From NCBI GenBank assembly GCA_964538355.1, contig CAZIFC010000001.1, positions 186,001 to 250,000 of the forward strand: a stretch of 64,000 nt of DNA, in the 5' to 3' direction. The DNA comes from Bilophila sp964538355. GTDB taxonomy: Bacteria; Desulfobacterota; Desulfovibrionia; Desulfovibrionales; Desulfovibrionaceae. Below are positions 26,699 through 36,255 of this stretch, piece by piece (positions within the stretch are counted from its first letter, which is position 1; every line of letters begins with the position of its first letter). The position numbers were made by a program, and so were the translations under genes. Under the pieces are notes generated by a model, which was not told the origin of the DNA, searched no databases, and was given only the letters and a program-made list of their open reading frames with translations.

Positions 26699-27700
26699 AT
26701 GAATGCTGTCGCACAAGATACACCAAACCTCTGGGATGCCATCGCGTCCCGGAATCCGGCTGTTCATTTCATCGACGTCTGCCTGCGGGGAGCGGGGCAG
26801 GTCATGTTTCAGAACAATCCGCTGACCGGGCTGTTCTTCTTTCTCGGCATATTCTGGGGCGCGTACACCGCCGGCATGATCGCGGTAGGCATCGGGGCGG
26901 TGGTCGGGACGGTGGTGGGCACCCTCACCGCCTACGCACTCAGGGCCCCGAAGGAGAATATCAACATCGGCCTGCACGGGTACAACGGCATCCTTGTCGG
27001 CTGTGCCCTGCCCACCTTCTTTGAACCTACCGCGCTGCTGTGGGGCTACATTGTTGTGGGTTCCATCTTTTCCACCGTCCTGATGATGGCGGTCTCCAGC
27101 ATCCTGAAGACCTGGAAGGTTTCCGCCATGACCGGGCCTTTCGTCATCACCACCTGGTTCCTGATGCTTGCCGCCTACAACTTCGGGCATATCAAGATTG
27201 TCGGCCTGCCCCACCCCATCATTGCCGTTCAGCCCCCTCTGACCGATCTGTTCGCCCTCAACATGGAGCAGTTCTGGAAGGCCGCGTTTACCGGCGTAGC
27301 CCAAGTGTTCCTGATCAACAATGTCGTCACGGGGATCCTGTTTCTCATCGGTCTCGCCGTCAGCTCCATCTGGGCTGCCGTGTTCGCCTTTGTTGGTTCG
27401 CTCCTTGCCATCGGCACGGCCCTGCTCCTTGGCGGCGGCTCCACAGCCATTGTGGACGGCCTGTTCCAGTTCAGCGCGGTACTGACGGCTATCGGCCTTG
27501 GCACAACCTTCTACAAGCCCAACTGGCGCGTCATCTGCTTCACCATTCTCGGAACCATCTTCACCGTCGTGGCCCAGGGCGCACTGAATGTTCTGCTCAG
27601 TGTCTTCGGCATCCCGACCCTGACCTTCCCCTTTGTCGTCGCGGCCTGGATCTTCCTGCTGCCCAATATCGATTTGCTCCCGGAAACGCATCAGAACTAG
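26699..27700 (+). CDS. Urea channel (UT family, dvUT-like)
   Basis: This 333-residue membrane protein has two homologous halves with the repeated element NNPLTGLFFFLG and NNVVTGILFLIG. GLHGYNGILVG and MTGPFVITTWFL mark the urea selectivity filter halves. Length and motifs agree with the Desulfovibrio vulgaris urea channel, a homotrimer. Placed directly after ureD, it should let urea into the cell for urease. The pH-gated UreI type is absent. Confidence 0.93.
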   Translation: MNAVAQDTPNLWDAIASRNPAVHFIDVCLRGAGQVMFQNNPLTGLFFFLGIFWGAYTAGMIAVGIGAVVGTVVGTLTAYALRAPKENINIGLHGYNGILVGCALPTFFEPTALLWGYIVVGSIFSTVLMMAVSSILKTWKVSAMTGPFVITTWFLMLAAYNFGHIKIVGLPHPIIAVQPPLTDLFALNMEQFWKAAFTGVAQVFLINNVVTGILFLIGLAVSSIWAAVFAFVGSLLAIGTALLLGGGSTAIVDGLFQFSAVLTAIGLGTTFYKPNWRVICFTILGTIFTVVAQGALNVLLSVFGIPTLTFPFVVAAWIFLLPNIDLLPETHQN

Positions 27701-27744
27701 GCCTATTATGACCTGTAACCATTTAATCTGAAAGGAGTAGTCGC

Positions 27745-28959
<1,215 letters not shown>

Positions 28960-28970
28960 CCTTCCTCGAG

Positions 28971-28996
28971 AAAGGCCGGGAATGCACCCGGCCTTT
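28971..28996 (+). terminator. Hairpin between amt and crcB
   Basis: AAAGGCCGGG and CCCGGCCTTT pair across a 6-base loop, followed by CCTGATT rather than a full T-run. It probably terminates partially, letting some transcription reach the crcB pair 18 bases downstream. Confidence 0.6.
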
Positions 28997-29014
28997 CCTG
29001 ATTCAGGAGGCTTT

Positions 29015-29395
29015 ATGACCGATCTGACTGGAACCCTCTGGATAGCGGGCGGGGGTGCTGTCGGGGCCTATCTCCGCTTCCAGATTTCGGCCTGGTTCGC
29101 CGAGTGGTTCGGCAAGGCCTTCCCCTACGGAACGCTGTTCGTCAACGTGGCAGGTTCATTCATCATGGGACTGATTGTCGGGGCCATCAAAATGGGAGCC
29201 ATTCCGGCCATTCCCTGGCACGACTTCATTGCGGAAGGCTTTCTCGGTGCGCTGACGACGTTCTCCACCTTTTCGATGGACACCTTTGCGGCCTTTCGTG
29301 ACGGAACTCCGGGAAAGGCCATCCTCAACGTGCTCCTGAACATGGTTCTGTGTCTCTGCGGCACTGCAATCGGCTTTTTCCTGCTGATCTCCTAG
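29015..29395 (+). CDS. crcB: CrcB/Fluc fluoride channel, first copy
   Basis: This 126-residue, 4-helix protein has the Fluc signatures FVNVAGSFIMG and GFLGALTTFSTFSMD. AGGAGG precedes the ATG at 29015. A second, divergent copy follows 9 bases later. Such pairs form heterodimeric dual-topology channels that release cytosolic fluoride. Confidence 0.93.
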   Translation: MTDLTGTLWIAGGGAVGAYLRFQISAWFAEWFGKAFPYGTLFVNVAGSFIMGLIVGAIKMGAIPAIPWHDFIAEGFLGALTTFSTFSMDTFAAFRDGTPGKAILNVLLNMVLCLCGTAIGFFLLIS

Positions 29396-29404
29396 GAGGC
29401 CCTC

Positions 29405-29803
29405 ATGTCGTACATTGAAAACGCCATCGCCGTGCTCTGCGGCGGCGCGGTCGGGGCGGGCTGCCGCTATTGGCTCAATATCGGGATCATGGATGCCGCC
29501 CTGCCCATGACCTTCCCCCTCGGCATTCTGTGCATCAATATGCTCGGAGCCTTTCTCATGGGTCTCCTGCAAGGCTGGATGAAACTGACCGGAAAGCCCT
29601 TCAAGACAGGCTACAGCCTGCTGGGAACAGGCTTCCTCGGCGGTTTCACCACCTTCTCGACCTTCTCCCTCGACACCTTCAACCTGTATCATGCCGATGA
29701 CATCATGCTTGCCTGCGTGAACATCACCCTGAACACGGTCATCTGTATCTGCGCCGTCTGGTCCGGTTATCGCCTGATCGAGCCGCGAACGGCGACCGCC
29801 TGA
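29405..29803 (+). CDS. crcB: CrcB/Fluc fluoride channel, second copy
   Basis: The 132-residue homolog of the preceding gene has CINMLGAFLMG and GFLGGFTTFSTFSLD. TAGGAGG precedes the ATG and the stop of the first copy lies in the same few bases, so the two are co-translated. The pair closes the urease operon. Confidence 0.92.
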   Translation: MSYIENAIAVLCGGAVGAGCRYWLNIGIMDAALPMTFPLGILCINMLGAFLMGLLQGWMKLTGKPFKTGYSLLGTGFLGGFTTFSTFSLDTFNLYHADDIMLACVNITLNTVICICAVWSGYRLIEPRTATA

Positions 29804-29875
29804 ACCGCGGCATCCCGCTTCCCGGAGGGAAGATAGGCTAGTGCTTTTTACGATGACACAGGCAGAGACGGGTAT

Positions 29876-29919
29876 GCACAGGATGAGGGCCATCGTGTCC
29901 TCATCCTTGTGCCTTTCTC
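29876..29919 (+). terminator. Strong hairpin ending the urease-amt-crcB operon
   Basis: GCACAGGATGAGG (29876-29888) pairs with CCTCATCCTTGTGC (29899-29912) with a single bulged A, followed by CTTTCTC. Confidence 0.7.
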
Positions 29920-30004
29920 ATATGCTCCCATCGCGGAGAGAAACGCCAGAACGCCGGCGGCCTGAAAAAGAGCGGAATCAATCGGTTGAACAGAAGCGTC
30001 CTAC

Positions 30005-30151
30005 ATGGCCGAGAAAAGGGTACCAAGCGTGCCTGACCTGAACCCGGATACAGCCATTGATGGGTATCTGTACGGTGCGGCCTTCAAGAAGCAACGGCTG
30101 ATTGGCGAAATGAAGGCTGTAGCCCGCAAGCAAACGCGTCATCGCCATTGA
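30005..30151 (+). CDS. Possible 48-residue small protein or gene remnant
   Basis: An ATG opens a 48-residue frame beginning MAEKRVPSVPDLNPDTA and ending in a basic KQTRHRH. Codon choice resembles the neighbouring genes, but no ribosome site precedes the ATG and a stop lies six codons upstream in frame. I do not recognise it. It may be a degraded gene end. Confidence 0.25.
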   Translation: MAEKRVPSVPDLNPDTAIDGYLYGAAFKKQRLIGEMKAVARKQTRHRH

Positions 30152-30512
30152 AATATAAAGAACATTGTCTCTATGCTTTTTTAAAAACAAAAGTCTTGCA
30201 TTGCAGATTATTTTGTGCTTAATATAACAAAAAAGTGTTTTAAAGTACTTAGCGAGGTCGGATATGCCGGTTTTTCCCCTTTCAAGGGTTTCTTTTGATT
30301 TGAACCAAAACCCGCACGCCATCCACCTCCTGTATCTTTCTGTCATATGCAGAGAGAGTGCCTTTCCATTACACTGAGAAAAATCGGTCTGCCTGTGTGC
30401 ATGACCGATTTTTTTGTGCCCTAGGGGGGAACGCCTTTCCGTTCGCAGGCAGTGGCTGTGCAAAGAGGGTGGCGTTACGTTCCGGAACAACCTTAATGTC
30501 AGGGGGGAATGT
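30152..30512 (+). promoter_or_regulatory. AT-rich leader/promoter stretch of the amidohydrolase gene
   Basis: No gene is seen. The first half (30155-30260) is very AT-rich and probably holds the promoter. An imperfect inverted repeat GGGTTT(CTT)TTG / CAAAACCC spans 30286-30313. The region ends with the hairpin at 30379-30415 and the ribosome site AGGGGGGA. Confidence 0.4.
30379..30415 (+). terminator. Terminator-like hairpin ahead of the amidohydrolase gene
   Basis: AAAAATCGGTC and GACCGATTTTT pair perfectly across a 13-base loop, with seven T in total at the 3' side. It stands about 100 bases before the start codon with no gene directly upstream, so it is either a leader attenuator or the end of a small RNA. 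Confidence 0.7.
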
Positions 30513-33359
30513 ATGAAAAACCGTGTAAAGAAGCATGCGCTGTCTTTCGCGGCGGTCATGGCGATGGTTCTCGGCGGCGGTATGCAGCTCTATGCTGCCG
30601 ACAAAATGGCCGATACCATTTACCGTAACGGGAAAATCTATACCATTACTGAAGACTTCCACCGCCCGTCCAAGCTGAAAACCCCGGATACAGCCGAAGT
30701 CGTCGCCACGCTGAATGGCATCATTGTTTTCGTCGGTACGGAAGCGGAAGCCAAGGCGGCAGGCTATCTTGATATCAAAGACATCAAGGACGTGGATCTG
30801 AAGGGCAAAACCATGTTGCCCGGCTTTGTCGACGGGCACGGCCACTTCCCCAACCAGGGCCGCATCGATCTCTTTCAGGTCAACCTGAACAGTCCGCCCA
30901 TCGGAACCATGGACAGTATTGAAGACTACATCGTCGCACTGGCTGCGATGGCCTCCAAGACTGAAAAGGGCAAGCTCATCGACGGCGTGGGATACGACGA
31001 TACCCTGGTCAAGGAAGGGCGTCATCCCAATAAGGACGATCTCGACAGGGCGAGCCTCGATCACCCCATCGTCTGCCTGCATACCTCGGAGCACCTGCGC
31101 GTTGCAAACAGTTTGGCTCTTAAGAATTCCGGCATTGATTCCAAGTACATCAATGCGGATGGCGTCTATGTGAAAGACGGCGTTGAATATCCCGGCGTCT
31201 GGACCCGCAAGGCCGCTGACGGTTCTTGGGAAGTGACTGGCGTTTTGGCTGAATCCGCCGCCATGGGCCTTCTCAAGGCGGGAAAGGCTCCGGTCGTTAC
31301 CGATAAGAATGCAAAGGCGGTTGCCCGCACGTCGCAGGTTTACGCAGCGGCGGGCGTGACGACTGCGGATCAGGGCGCGGGCGTCTTCGCCATGCCCGCA
31401 GGTCTGGGGCCCGACGGCAAGTTCACCTATAGCGGGTATAACCTTGGGGAAGTGCAGGCTGGCCTTCAGCGCGGCGTCATGGGCGTGCGTCTCATTCTGC
31501 ACCCCTTCGCCTATATGAACATTGGCGTAGCCGATCTTGGCGAAATCTCCCGTATGTCCCTTGGCTGGACCGGGAAGAACTACAAGGAAAAAGGCCCGGA
31601 CTCTCCTTCCGTCGGCGACGACATCACCAGCCTGAGCCTGAAGAATGTGATTGGCGGCGAAGCTCCGGAAGGGCTGCCCGCAAACCACATCTTCATGGGC
31701 ACCTGGAAGTTTGTATACGACGGTTCGAACCAGGGCTACACCGGATATTTCAAGGCCCCCGGCTACTGGAACCCCGCATGGGGCGGATATGAGGCTGGAT
31801 ATGACGGCCTGCCCAGTGCGGTGACCTATACCAAGGAAAAGCTGGAGGAACAGGTCGACTTCTACCACGCCAAGGGCGAGCCTTTCGAAATCCACACCAA
31901 CGGCAGCCAGGCCGCGGAAGATTTCATTACGGCGGTGGAAAAGGCCGTTGCCGCCCATCCTGAAGTCAAGGACATGCGCCACACGTCGATCCACGCGCAG
32001 ATGATGGAACGCCAGCACATCGAACGCCTTGTGGGTGACTACTCCAAGCTCGACGCCACGAAAGACATGTACAACAATCTGTCCGGTACCGCCGTGGACA
32101 CCGACCTGCGTGCCGCCCTCGGCAACGGACAGCTGATGCGCGATCAGAACATGATCAACTCCTACTTCATCAACCACACCTATTTCTGGGGAGATCGCCA
32201 TCTGGAAATCTTCATGGGCCCGGGACGCGGCAAGAATATGAACCCCGCCGGCTGGAGCGTCGCTATGGACAGCCTCTACACGTTCCATAACGACACCACC
32301 GTGACCCCGATCTCGCCGCTCCGCAGCCTGGAATCTGCCGTAACCCGCATCTCGGCTCCGACGGCCCTCGGCCCCGGCGGCACACTGGTCAGCGGCGAAG
32401 GCAAGGATCTCGACGCCACCGCCTATTATCCCGAGGTAAAGGACGGCGCGGAAAAGCCGTTCTGGAACTACGACCAACGCGTCAACGTGTTGCAGGCCCT
32501 GCACGGCGTGACCATCGTGCCCGCCTACCAGAACCGTCTTGAAGATCGTATCGGCTCCATTGCTGAAGGCAAGTTTGCGGATTTCGTCATCCTCGACAAG
32601 GACCCCTTCAAGGTCGCTCCTGCAGATTTGGCGGAAATGCGCGTTGCCACAACGGTAGTCGGCGGGAATGTCGTCCACGGCGTATTGCCCGCTTCGGACA
32701 TCTTCCTTGGTCAGTTTGCCGCCAGCTACGAGCAGGCTGCCGATGTCCGCATGCCCAAGAATGTCAGGAGCACGCTGATTTCCCCCGATGAGGCCGCCAA
32801 GCAGTTCGCGCCTCTGCCCAAGGACAGCAAGAGCCTTGGCACGGTCGATTTCATCGCTGACGTGACCGAAGGCAAGAGTGCGGTCTTCCAGATGAACTTC
32901 CTCGGAAACGGTGCGCCGCTCGGCAGCCTCCAGCTCCATAAGGTGACCGCAAACACGGCTACGGCGTACACGTATGGCAAGCCGTCTCCGGACGACATGG
33001 GCACGGCGGACGGCCAGTGGTGGGTCGCCAGCCTTGAGAACCCCACCATGCCCATCACCGACATGTCCACGAAGCTGGATATGGATCGTACCTATGTAGC
33101 GTTTTTTGTCATCGCCGATAACGGTGCCTACGACAGTGCCGAGGAAATCGGGAAGATAGCCGATCCGCTGTCCCTGTTCACCACGGAACAGCTGCCGAAC
33201 AACGGCGCGACGCCTGAAGGCAACGGCAACAGCGGTGACAATGGCGGCAGCAGCGGCGGAGGCTGCACTGTCGGTTCCACGCCTTCGTATGATCTTCTGG
33301 TTCTGTTCCTCGGCTTCACGGCCGTAGCCGCCATCCGCGTACTGCGCAGGAAGAGCTAG
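30513..33359 (+). CDS. Exported amidohydrolase (Amidohydro_3, YtcJ-like) with C-terminal sorting-type tail
   Basis: A 948-residue protein. A signal peptide (to about LYAADK) is followed by a composite metal-dependent amidohydrolase: PGFVDGHGHF gives His109 and His111, EIHTNGSQAAEDF and RHTSIHAQMM supply later His ligands, HNDTTVTP the Asp, and GSIAEGKFADFVILDKDPF closes the domain. Residues about 745-900 form an added domain of unknown function. The end is a Gly/Ser/Asn linker, GGGC, one hydrophobic helix and RRKS, the layout of exosortase/rhombosortase-like CTERM signals, most like the Cys-containing Synergist-CTERM type. It probably acts outside the cytoplasmic membrane on an unknown amide or ester. 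AGGGGGGA precedes the ATG. Confidence 0.88.
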   Translation: MKNRVKKHALSFAAVMAMVLGGGMQLYAADKMADTIYRNGKIYTITEDFHRPSKLKTPDTAEVVATLNGIIVFVGTEAEAKAAGYLDIKDIKDVDLKGKTMLPGFVDGHGHFPNQGRIDLFQVNLNSPPIGTMDSIEDYIVALAAMASKTEKGKLIDGVGYDDTLVKEGRHPNKDDLDRASLDHPIVCLHTSEHLRVANSLALKNSGIDSKYINADGVYVKDGVEYPGVWTRKAADGSWEVTGVLAESAAMGLLKAGKAPVVTDKNAKAVARTSQVYAAAGVTTADQGAGVFAMPAGLGPDGKFTYSGYNLGEVQAGLQRGVMGVRLILHPFAYMNIGVADLGEISRMSLGWTGKNYKEKGPDSPSVGDDITSLSLKNVIGGEAPEGLPANHIFMGTWKFVYDGSNQGYTGYFKAPGYWNPAWGGYEAGYDGLPSAVTYTKEKLEEQVDFYHAKGEPFEIHTNGSQAAEDFITAVEKAVAAHPEVKDMRHTSIHAQMMERQHIERLVGDYSKLDATKDMYNNLSGTAVDTDLRAALGNGQLMRDQNMINSYFINHTYFWGDRHLEIFMGPGRGKNMNPAGWSVAMDSLYTFHNDTTVTPISPLRSLESAVTRISAPTALGPGGTLVSGEGKDLDATAYYPEVKDGAEKPFWNYDQRVNVLQALHGVTIVPAYQNRLEDRIGSIAEGKFADFVILDKDPFKVAPADLAEMRVATTVVGGNVVHGVLPASDIFLGQFAASYEQAADVRMPKNVRSTLISPDEAAKQFAPLPKDSKSLGTVDFIADVTEGKSAVFQMNFLGNGAPLGSLQLHKVTANTATAYTYGKPSPDDMGTADGQWWVASLENPTMPITDMSTKLDMDRTYVAFFVIADNGAYDSAEEIGKIADPLSLFTTEQLPNNGATPEGNGNSGDNGGSSGGGCTVGSTPSYDLLVLFLGFTAVAAIRVLRRKS

Positions 33360-33403
33360 ATCGCCCTGGATTCGTGGAGGAGGCTTTGCTCCGGTACCAA
33401 ACC

Positions 33404-33520
33404 TCTTCACTGAACCGGTGATGGGGGATACCGGTACAAATGGCTCCTTCTAAAAAAGCCCCCCTCTACAAGATGCCTCCTCTTCTAGACCAAAGAAGAG
33501 GAGGCATCTTCTCTTTTGTC
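33404..33520 (+). terminator. 3' region of the amidohydrolase gene with strong terminator
   Basis: GATGCCTCCTCTTCT and AGAAGAGGAGGCATC form a perfect 15-bp stem with a 7-base loop at about 33473-33510, followed by TTCTCTTTT. Upstream, ACCGGT-G-loop-ACCGGT (about 33414-33436) makes a second hairpin with loop ATGGGGGA. Confidence 0.8.
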
Positions 33521-33559
33521 CATGCGGGGCATACGCCAGAGCATCCCGGGAGGGAAAGA

Positions 33560-33742
33560 CGCTTGTTATAAATATACAGACAAAACTAATAGTTATAGAA
33601 AATTTTTTCTTTTAGGGAAGAACTTGAGGCTGGTTGCATTGCGGACAGCCAGCAAAAGAACAGCTCGATAGCTGTATGCCCGGAGGAGACGAAAAGGAGA
33701 CAACCTTTCACCTCGGCGCAGAGCCGCCGGAGGGCAACCGCC
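33560..33742 (+). promoter_or_regulatory. Riboswitch-like structured leader of the ECF transporter genes
   Basis: An AT-rich promoter-like stretch (33560-33615) leads into about 130 GC-rich bases. They contain AGGGAA at about 33614, a hairpin GGCTG / CAGCC (33628-33650), a hairpin ACAGCT-CGAT-AGCTGT (33660-33675), CCGGAGGA, and AAAAGGAGACAACC before the start codon. The order recalls the 3' part of a cobalamin riboswitch, but the B12 box (GCCACTG) is missing. A NiCo riboswitch is another option. The family is unresolved. Confidence 0.35.
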
Positions 33743-34507
33743 ATGTTCGACGAACCTTTTGCGGTGGGGAACTCCCCTATCCATACACTTGACCCGCGGG
33801 TCCGCATCGCACTGGCGGCGGCCTGCGCCATCAGCCTCTCCCTGCTGCAACATCCGCTTCCCGCCCTGGCGGGCCTTGCCGGAGCCGCCAGCCTGTTTGC
33901 GGCAAGCCGCCCGCCCCTGATGCCAGCCTTGCGGCGTCTCCTCGCCGTCAACCTGTTTATCCTCTTTCTCTGGCTGACGGTTCCCTTCAGCGTCCCCGGC
34001 GATCCCCTGCTCTCGTTGCGGGGGGCGGAGCTCACCAGACAGGGCATCATGCTGGCCCTGCTCGTCACCATCAAGGCCAACGCGCTGGTGCTGCTCTTCC
34101 TAGCCCTTGTTGCAACCATGCCTTCCCCCACCATCGGCTACGCGCTGGAGCGGCTGCATTTTCCCCCGAAACTCGTCTTCCTCTTCCTGTTTTCCTGCCG
34201 CTACATCCACGTTATCGGGGAAGAATGGGAACGGCTGCACACGGCTGCCCGGCTGCGAGGTTTTGTTCCGCGGACGAATGGGCATACCTACCGGACCGTC
34301 GGTTCCATGCTGGGCATGGTTTTCGTGCGGAGTTTCGACCGCGCCGTCAGAGTCCATGAAGCCATGCGGCTTCGGGGCTTTTGCGGGCAATTCCGGTCTA
34401 CGGCGGTCTTCCGGGCCACCGGGCGGGATCTTGCCTTTGCCGTCTTGATTCTGGTTTGCCTGACCGCCGTGGTCATTTACGATTTTCAGGAGCTGTCCCA
34501 TGTATGA
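33743..34507 (+). CDS. ECF transporter transmembrane (T) component, CbiQ/NikQ-like
   Basis: This 254-residue membrane protein has about five hydrophobic segments and the two coupling motifs of EcfT proteins, AARLRGF and AMRLRGF, which contact the ATPase. It overlaps the ATPase gene by 8 bases. Cobalt and nickel systems have this Q-O order, and urease next door needs nickel, so nickel is the leading guess. The substrate-binding M (and N) genes normally beside it are not in the window. Confidence 0.85.
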   Translation: MFDEPFAVGNSPIHTLDPRVRIALAAACAISLSLLQHPLPALAGLAGAASLFAASRPPLMPALRRLLAVNLFILFLWLTVPFSVPGDPLLSLRGAELTRQGIMLALLVTIKANALVLLFLALVATMPSPTIGYALERLHFPPKLVFLFLFSCRYIHVIGEEWERLHTAARLRGFVPRTNGHTYRTVGSMLGMVFVRSFDRAVRVHEAMRLRGFCGQFRSTAVFRATGRDLAFAVLILVCLTAVVIYDFQELSHV

Positions 34508-35270
34508 CGCCCCCATTCTTGAACTCGATCAGCTGACCTTTGCCTACCGTGAAGGCCGCGAGCTGTTGAACAAGGCCTCCCTCTCCCTCCGTCCGGGAGA
34601 GCATCTCGGCTTTTACGGGCCAAACGGCTGTGGAAAGACCACCCTGTTTCGTCTGATCATGGGGCTTTCCGTCCCTTCCGGCGGGCGTATCCTTTTTCAT
34701 GGGCAGGCGGTGCAGGGCGAGCTGGGCTTTCGGATGCTCCGCCGGCGCGTGGGGCTGGTGCTCCAGCACGCGGAAGATCAGCTTTTCTGCCCGACCGTGC
34801 TGGAGGATGTGGCCTTTGGCCCTCTGAATCTGGGAATGGGCCGCGAGGAGGCCGCCGAGTGCGCCAGACAGACGCTCCGGCGGCTCGGACTGGACGGCTT
34901 TGAAAGCCGCCTCACGCACCGCCTTTCCGGAGGAGAAAAGAAACTGGTTTCCCTTGCCGCAGTCATGGCCATGTCCCCGGAGGTTCTGCTGCTGGACGAA
35001 CCGACCAACGGGCTGGACCCCGAGGCACGGGAGCGGCTTATCGCCATCCTTAACCGCATTCCCGACGCGCGCATTGCCATTTCCCACGACTGGGACTTTC
35101 TGGCGGAAACCTCGTCCGGCTATCTGACTCTTGCGGACGGCAAGCTTTCAAGCTCCTCCCCCTCGTTGTTCCATAGGCATGTGCACAACCACCCGCTGGG
35201 CGATGTGCTGCACAGGCATGAGGGCAGGCCTTCGCGCACGGCAAGGGAGCTGTACGGAACCGGAGCCTGA
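34500..35270 (+). CDS. ECF transporter ATP-binding (A) component, CbiO/NikO-like
   Basis: A 256-residue ABC ATPase with Walker A GPNGCGKTT, Q-loop region LVLQHAEDQLF, signature LSGGEKK, Walker B LLLDEPTNGLDP, and switch His in ISHDWDF. The C-terminal tail has several His (FHRHVHNH, LHRHEGR), which fits metal-linked systems. Its start overlaps the EcfT gene, so the two are translated together. Confidence 0.88.
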   Translation: MYDAPILELDQLTFAYREGRELLNKASLSLRPGEHLGFYGPNGCGKTTLFRLIMGLSVPSGGRILFHGQAVQGELGFRMLRRRVGLVLQHAEDQLFCPTVLEDVAFGPLNLGMGREEAAECARQTLRRLGLDGFESRLTHRLSGGEKKLVSLAAVMAMSPEVLLLDEPTNGLDPEARERLIAILNRIPDARIAISHDWDFLAETSSGYLTLADGKLSSSSPSLFHRHVHNHPLGDVLHRHEGRPSRTARELYGTGA

Positions 35271-35284
35271 TCCACCCAGCAAAA

Positions 35285-35323
35285 ACGAACAGGCAGCCGA
35301 ATCCTATCCGGCTGCCTGTTCGT
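35285..35323. terminator. Hairpin after the ECF ATPase gene
   Basis: ACGAACAGGCAGCCG pairs with CGGCTGCCTGTTCGT across a 9-base loop. No long T-run follows, but it sits between convergent genes and probably serves both strands. Confidence 0.7.
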
Positions 35324-35345
35324 GTATACGAAGTACGTTATCAGA

Positions 35346-35606
35346 TTAGGCCTGATTGCGTGCCGCAAGCTCTCGCTTGAGCGCACGGGCGAGCTGATCG
35401 GGGCAGGAGGTGGGCTTGCTGCCGCAGCGGATGCCTTCGAGTCTGGCTACGGCTTCCTCGGCGGGCAGGCCTTCAACAAGGCGGGAAACGGCTTCAAGAT
35501 TGCCGGGGCAACCGCCAGCAAAACGAATGCCGGTCACGCGGCCGTCATCGGTCAGGTGATACTGGAGCGAACTGGAACACACGCCCATAAGTGGTGCGAT
35601 AGGCAT
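35346..35606 (-). CDS. Small TSCPD-domain protein (TIGR03905-like)
   Basis: This 86-residue protein has four conserved Cys (MGVCSS, GGCPGN, IRCGSKPTSCPD). The TSCPD motif is also found at the C terminus of some class II ribonucleotide reductases, and stand-alone copies of this length form an uncharacterised family. Zinc binding is likely. AAGGA precedes the ATG at 35606. Confidence 0.8.
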   Translation of the reverse strand: MPIAPLMGVCSSSLQYHLTDDGRVTGIRFAGGCPGNLEAVSRLVEGLPAEEAVARLEGIRCGSKPTSCPDQLARALKRELAARNQA

Positions 35607-35740
35607 GAAAAACAATCCTTCTTGAAACAAAATGTTAAAAAAGCAGGACAGGAATATCCCGTAACGGAGACAATACACATCCCTCGCCGAAAGGCAACCG
35701 GCGTCAGGAAGGCGAAGAGGCCGCCGCAGGCTCGGAACCG

Positions 35741-36049
35741 TTAATCGTCGCGGTCATCGTCGCGGTCGTCATCATCGTGTGAAACGCGCCATTGCGACCA
35801 GCCGCCGGATCTTCTGGGGCGTTCCCCTCCGTACCAGCGCAACTGTTCCTGCCGCGGCTGGATGATGCGCTCCAGAGAGCGTCCCACCCGATCCACGGAT
35901 TCGACAAGATCTCCGAGGTTGTCCAGTGCCTGTGAAGCGTCCTCGAATGAATCATCGGCATGGGCGGGAGCCAGATGGAGCAGCCCGAAAAGAGCCAGAA
36001 CGAAAAACAGTTTCGCGAACACGACAGACTCCTTGGTTCGTTTGGGCAT
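35741..36049 (-). CDS. Small secreted protein with acidic His/Asp/Arg tail
   Basis: A 102-residue frame with a signal peptide (MPKRTKESVVFAKLFFVLALF to PAHA). It continues with an amphipathic stretch (DASQALDNLGDLVESVDRVGRSLERII) and ends in SHDDDDRDDDRDD, which could bind divalent metal. No ribosome site is obvious before the ATG. I do not recognise the family. Confidence 0.5.
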   Translation of the reverse strand: MPKRTKESVVFAKLFFVLALFGLLHLAPAHADDSFEDASQALDNLGDLVESVDRVGRSLERIIQPRQEQLRWYGGERPRRSGGWSQWRVSHDDDDRDDDRDD

Positions 36050-36255
36050 CGGCAAGCCGACGCGAGGGAAACATACTCCAAATTTTCCCGCGAGGAAACG
36101 AAAATGCAACGGCGTTTTTACCTTTTCCAACCAGCGGAGAATACTTGCAATAGAGGGAATGCTCCGAGAAACAGATCATTCTATACGGGTTGACCCGCGA
36201 CTTCTTTTGCAGAATCTGGAATGAAAGACTTCCCCTTTACACGAGGTGAAACCCT

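Noticed and set aside
29978..30559. 193-codon minus-strand frame after crcB
   Set aside because: It runs antisense through a terminator and the amidohydrolase start, with no motif or ribosome site.
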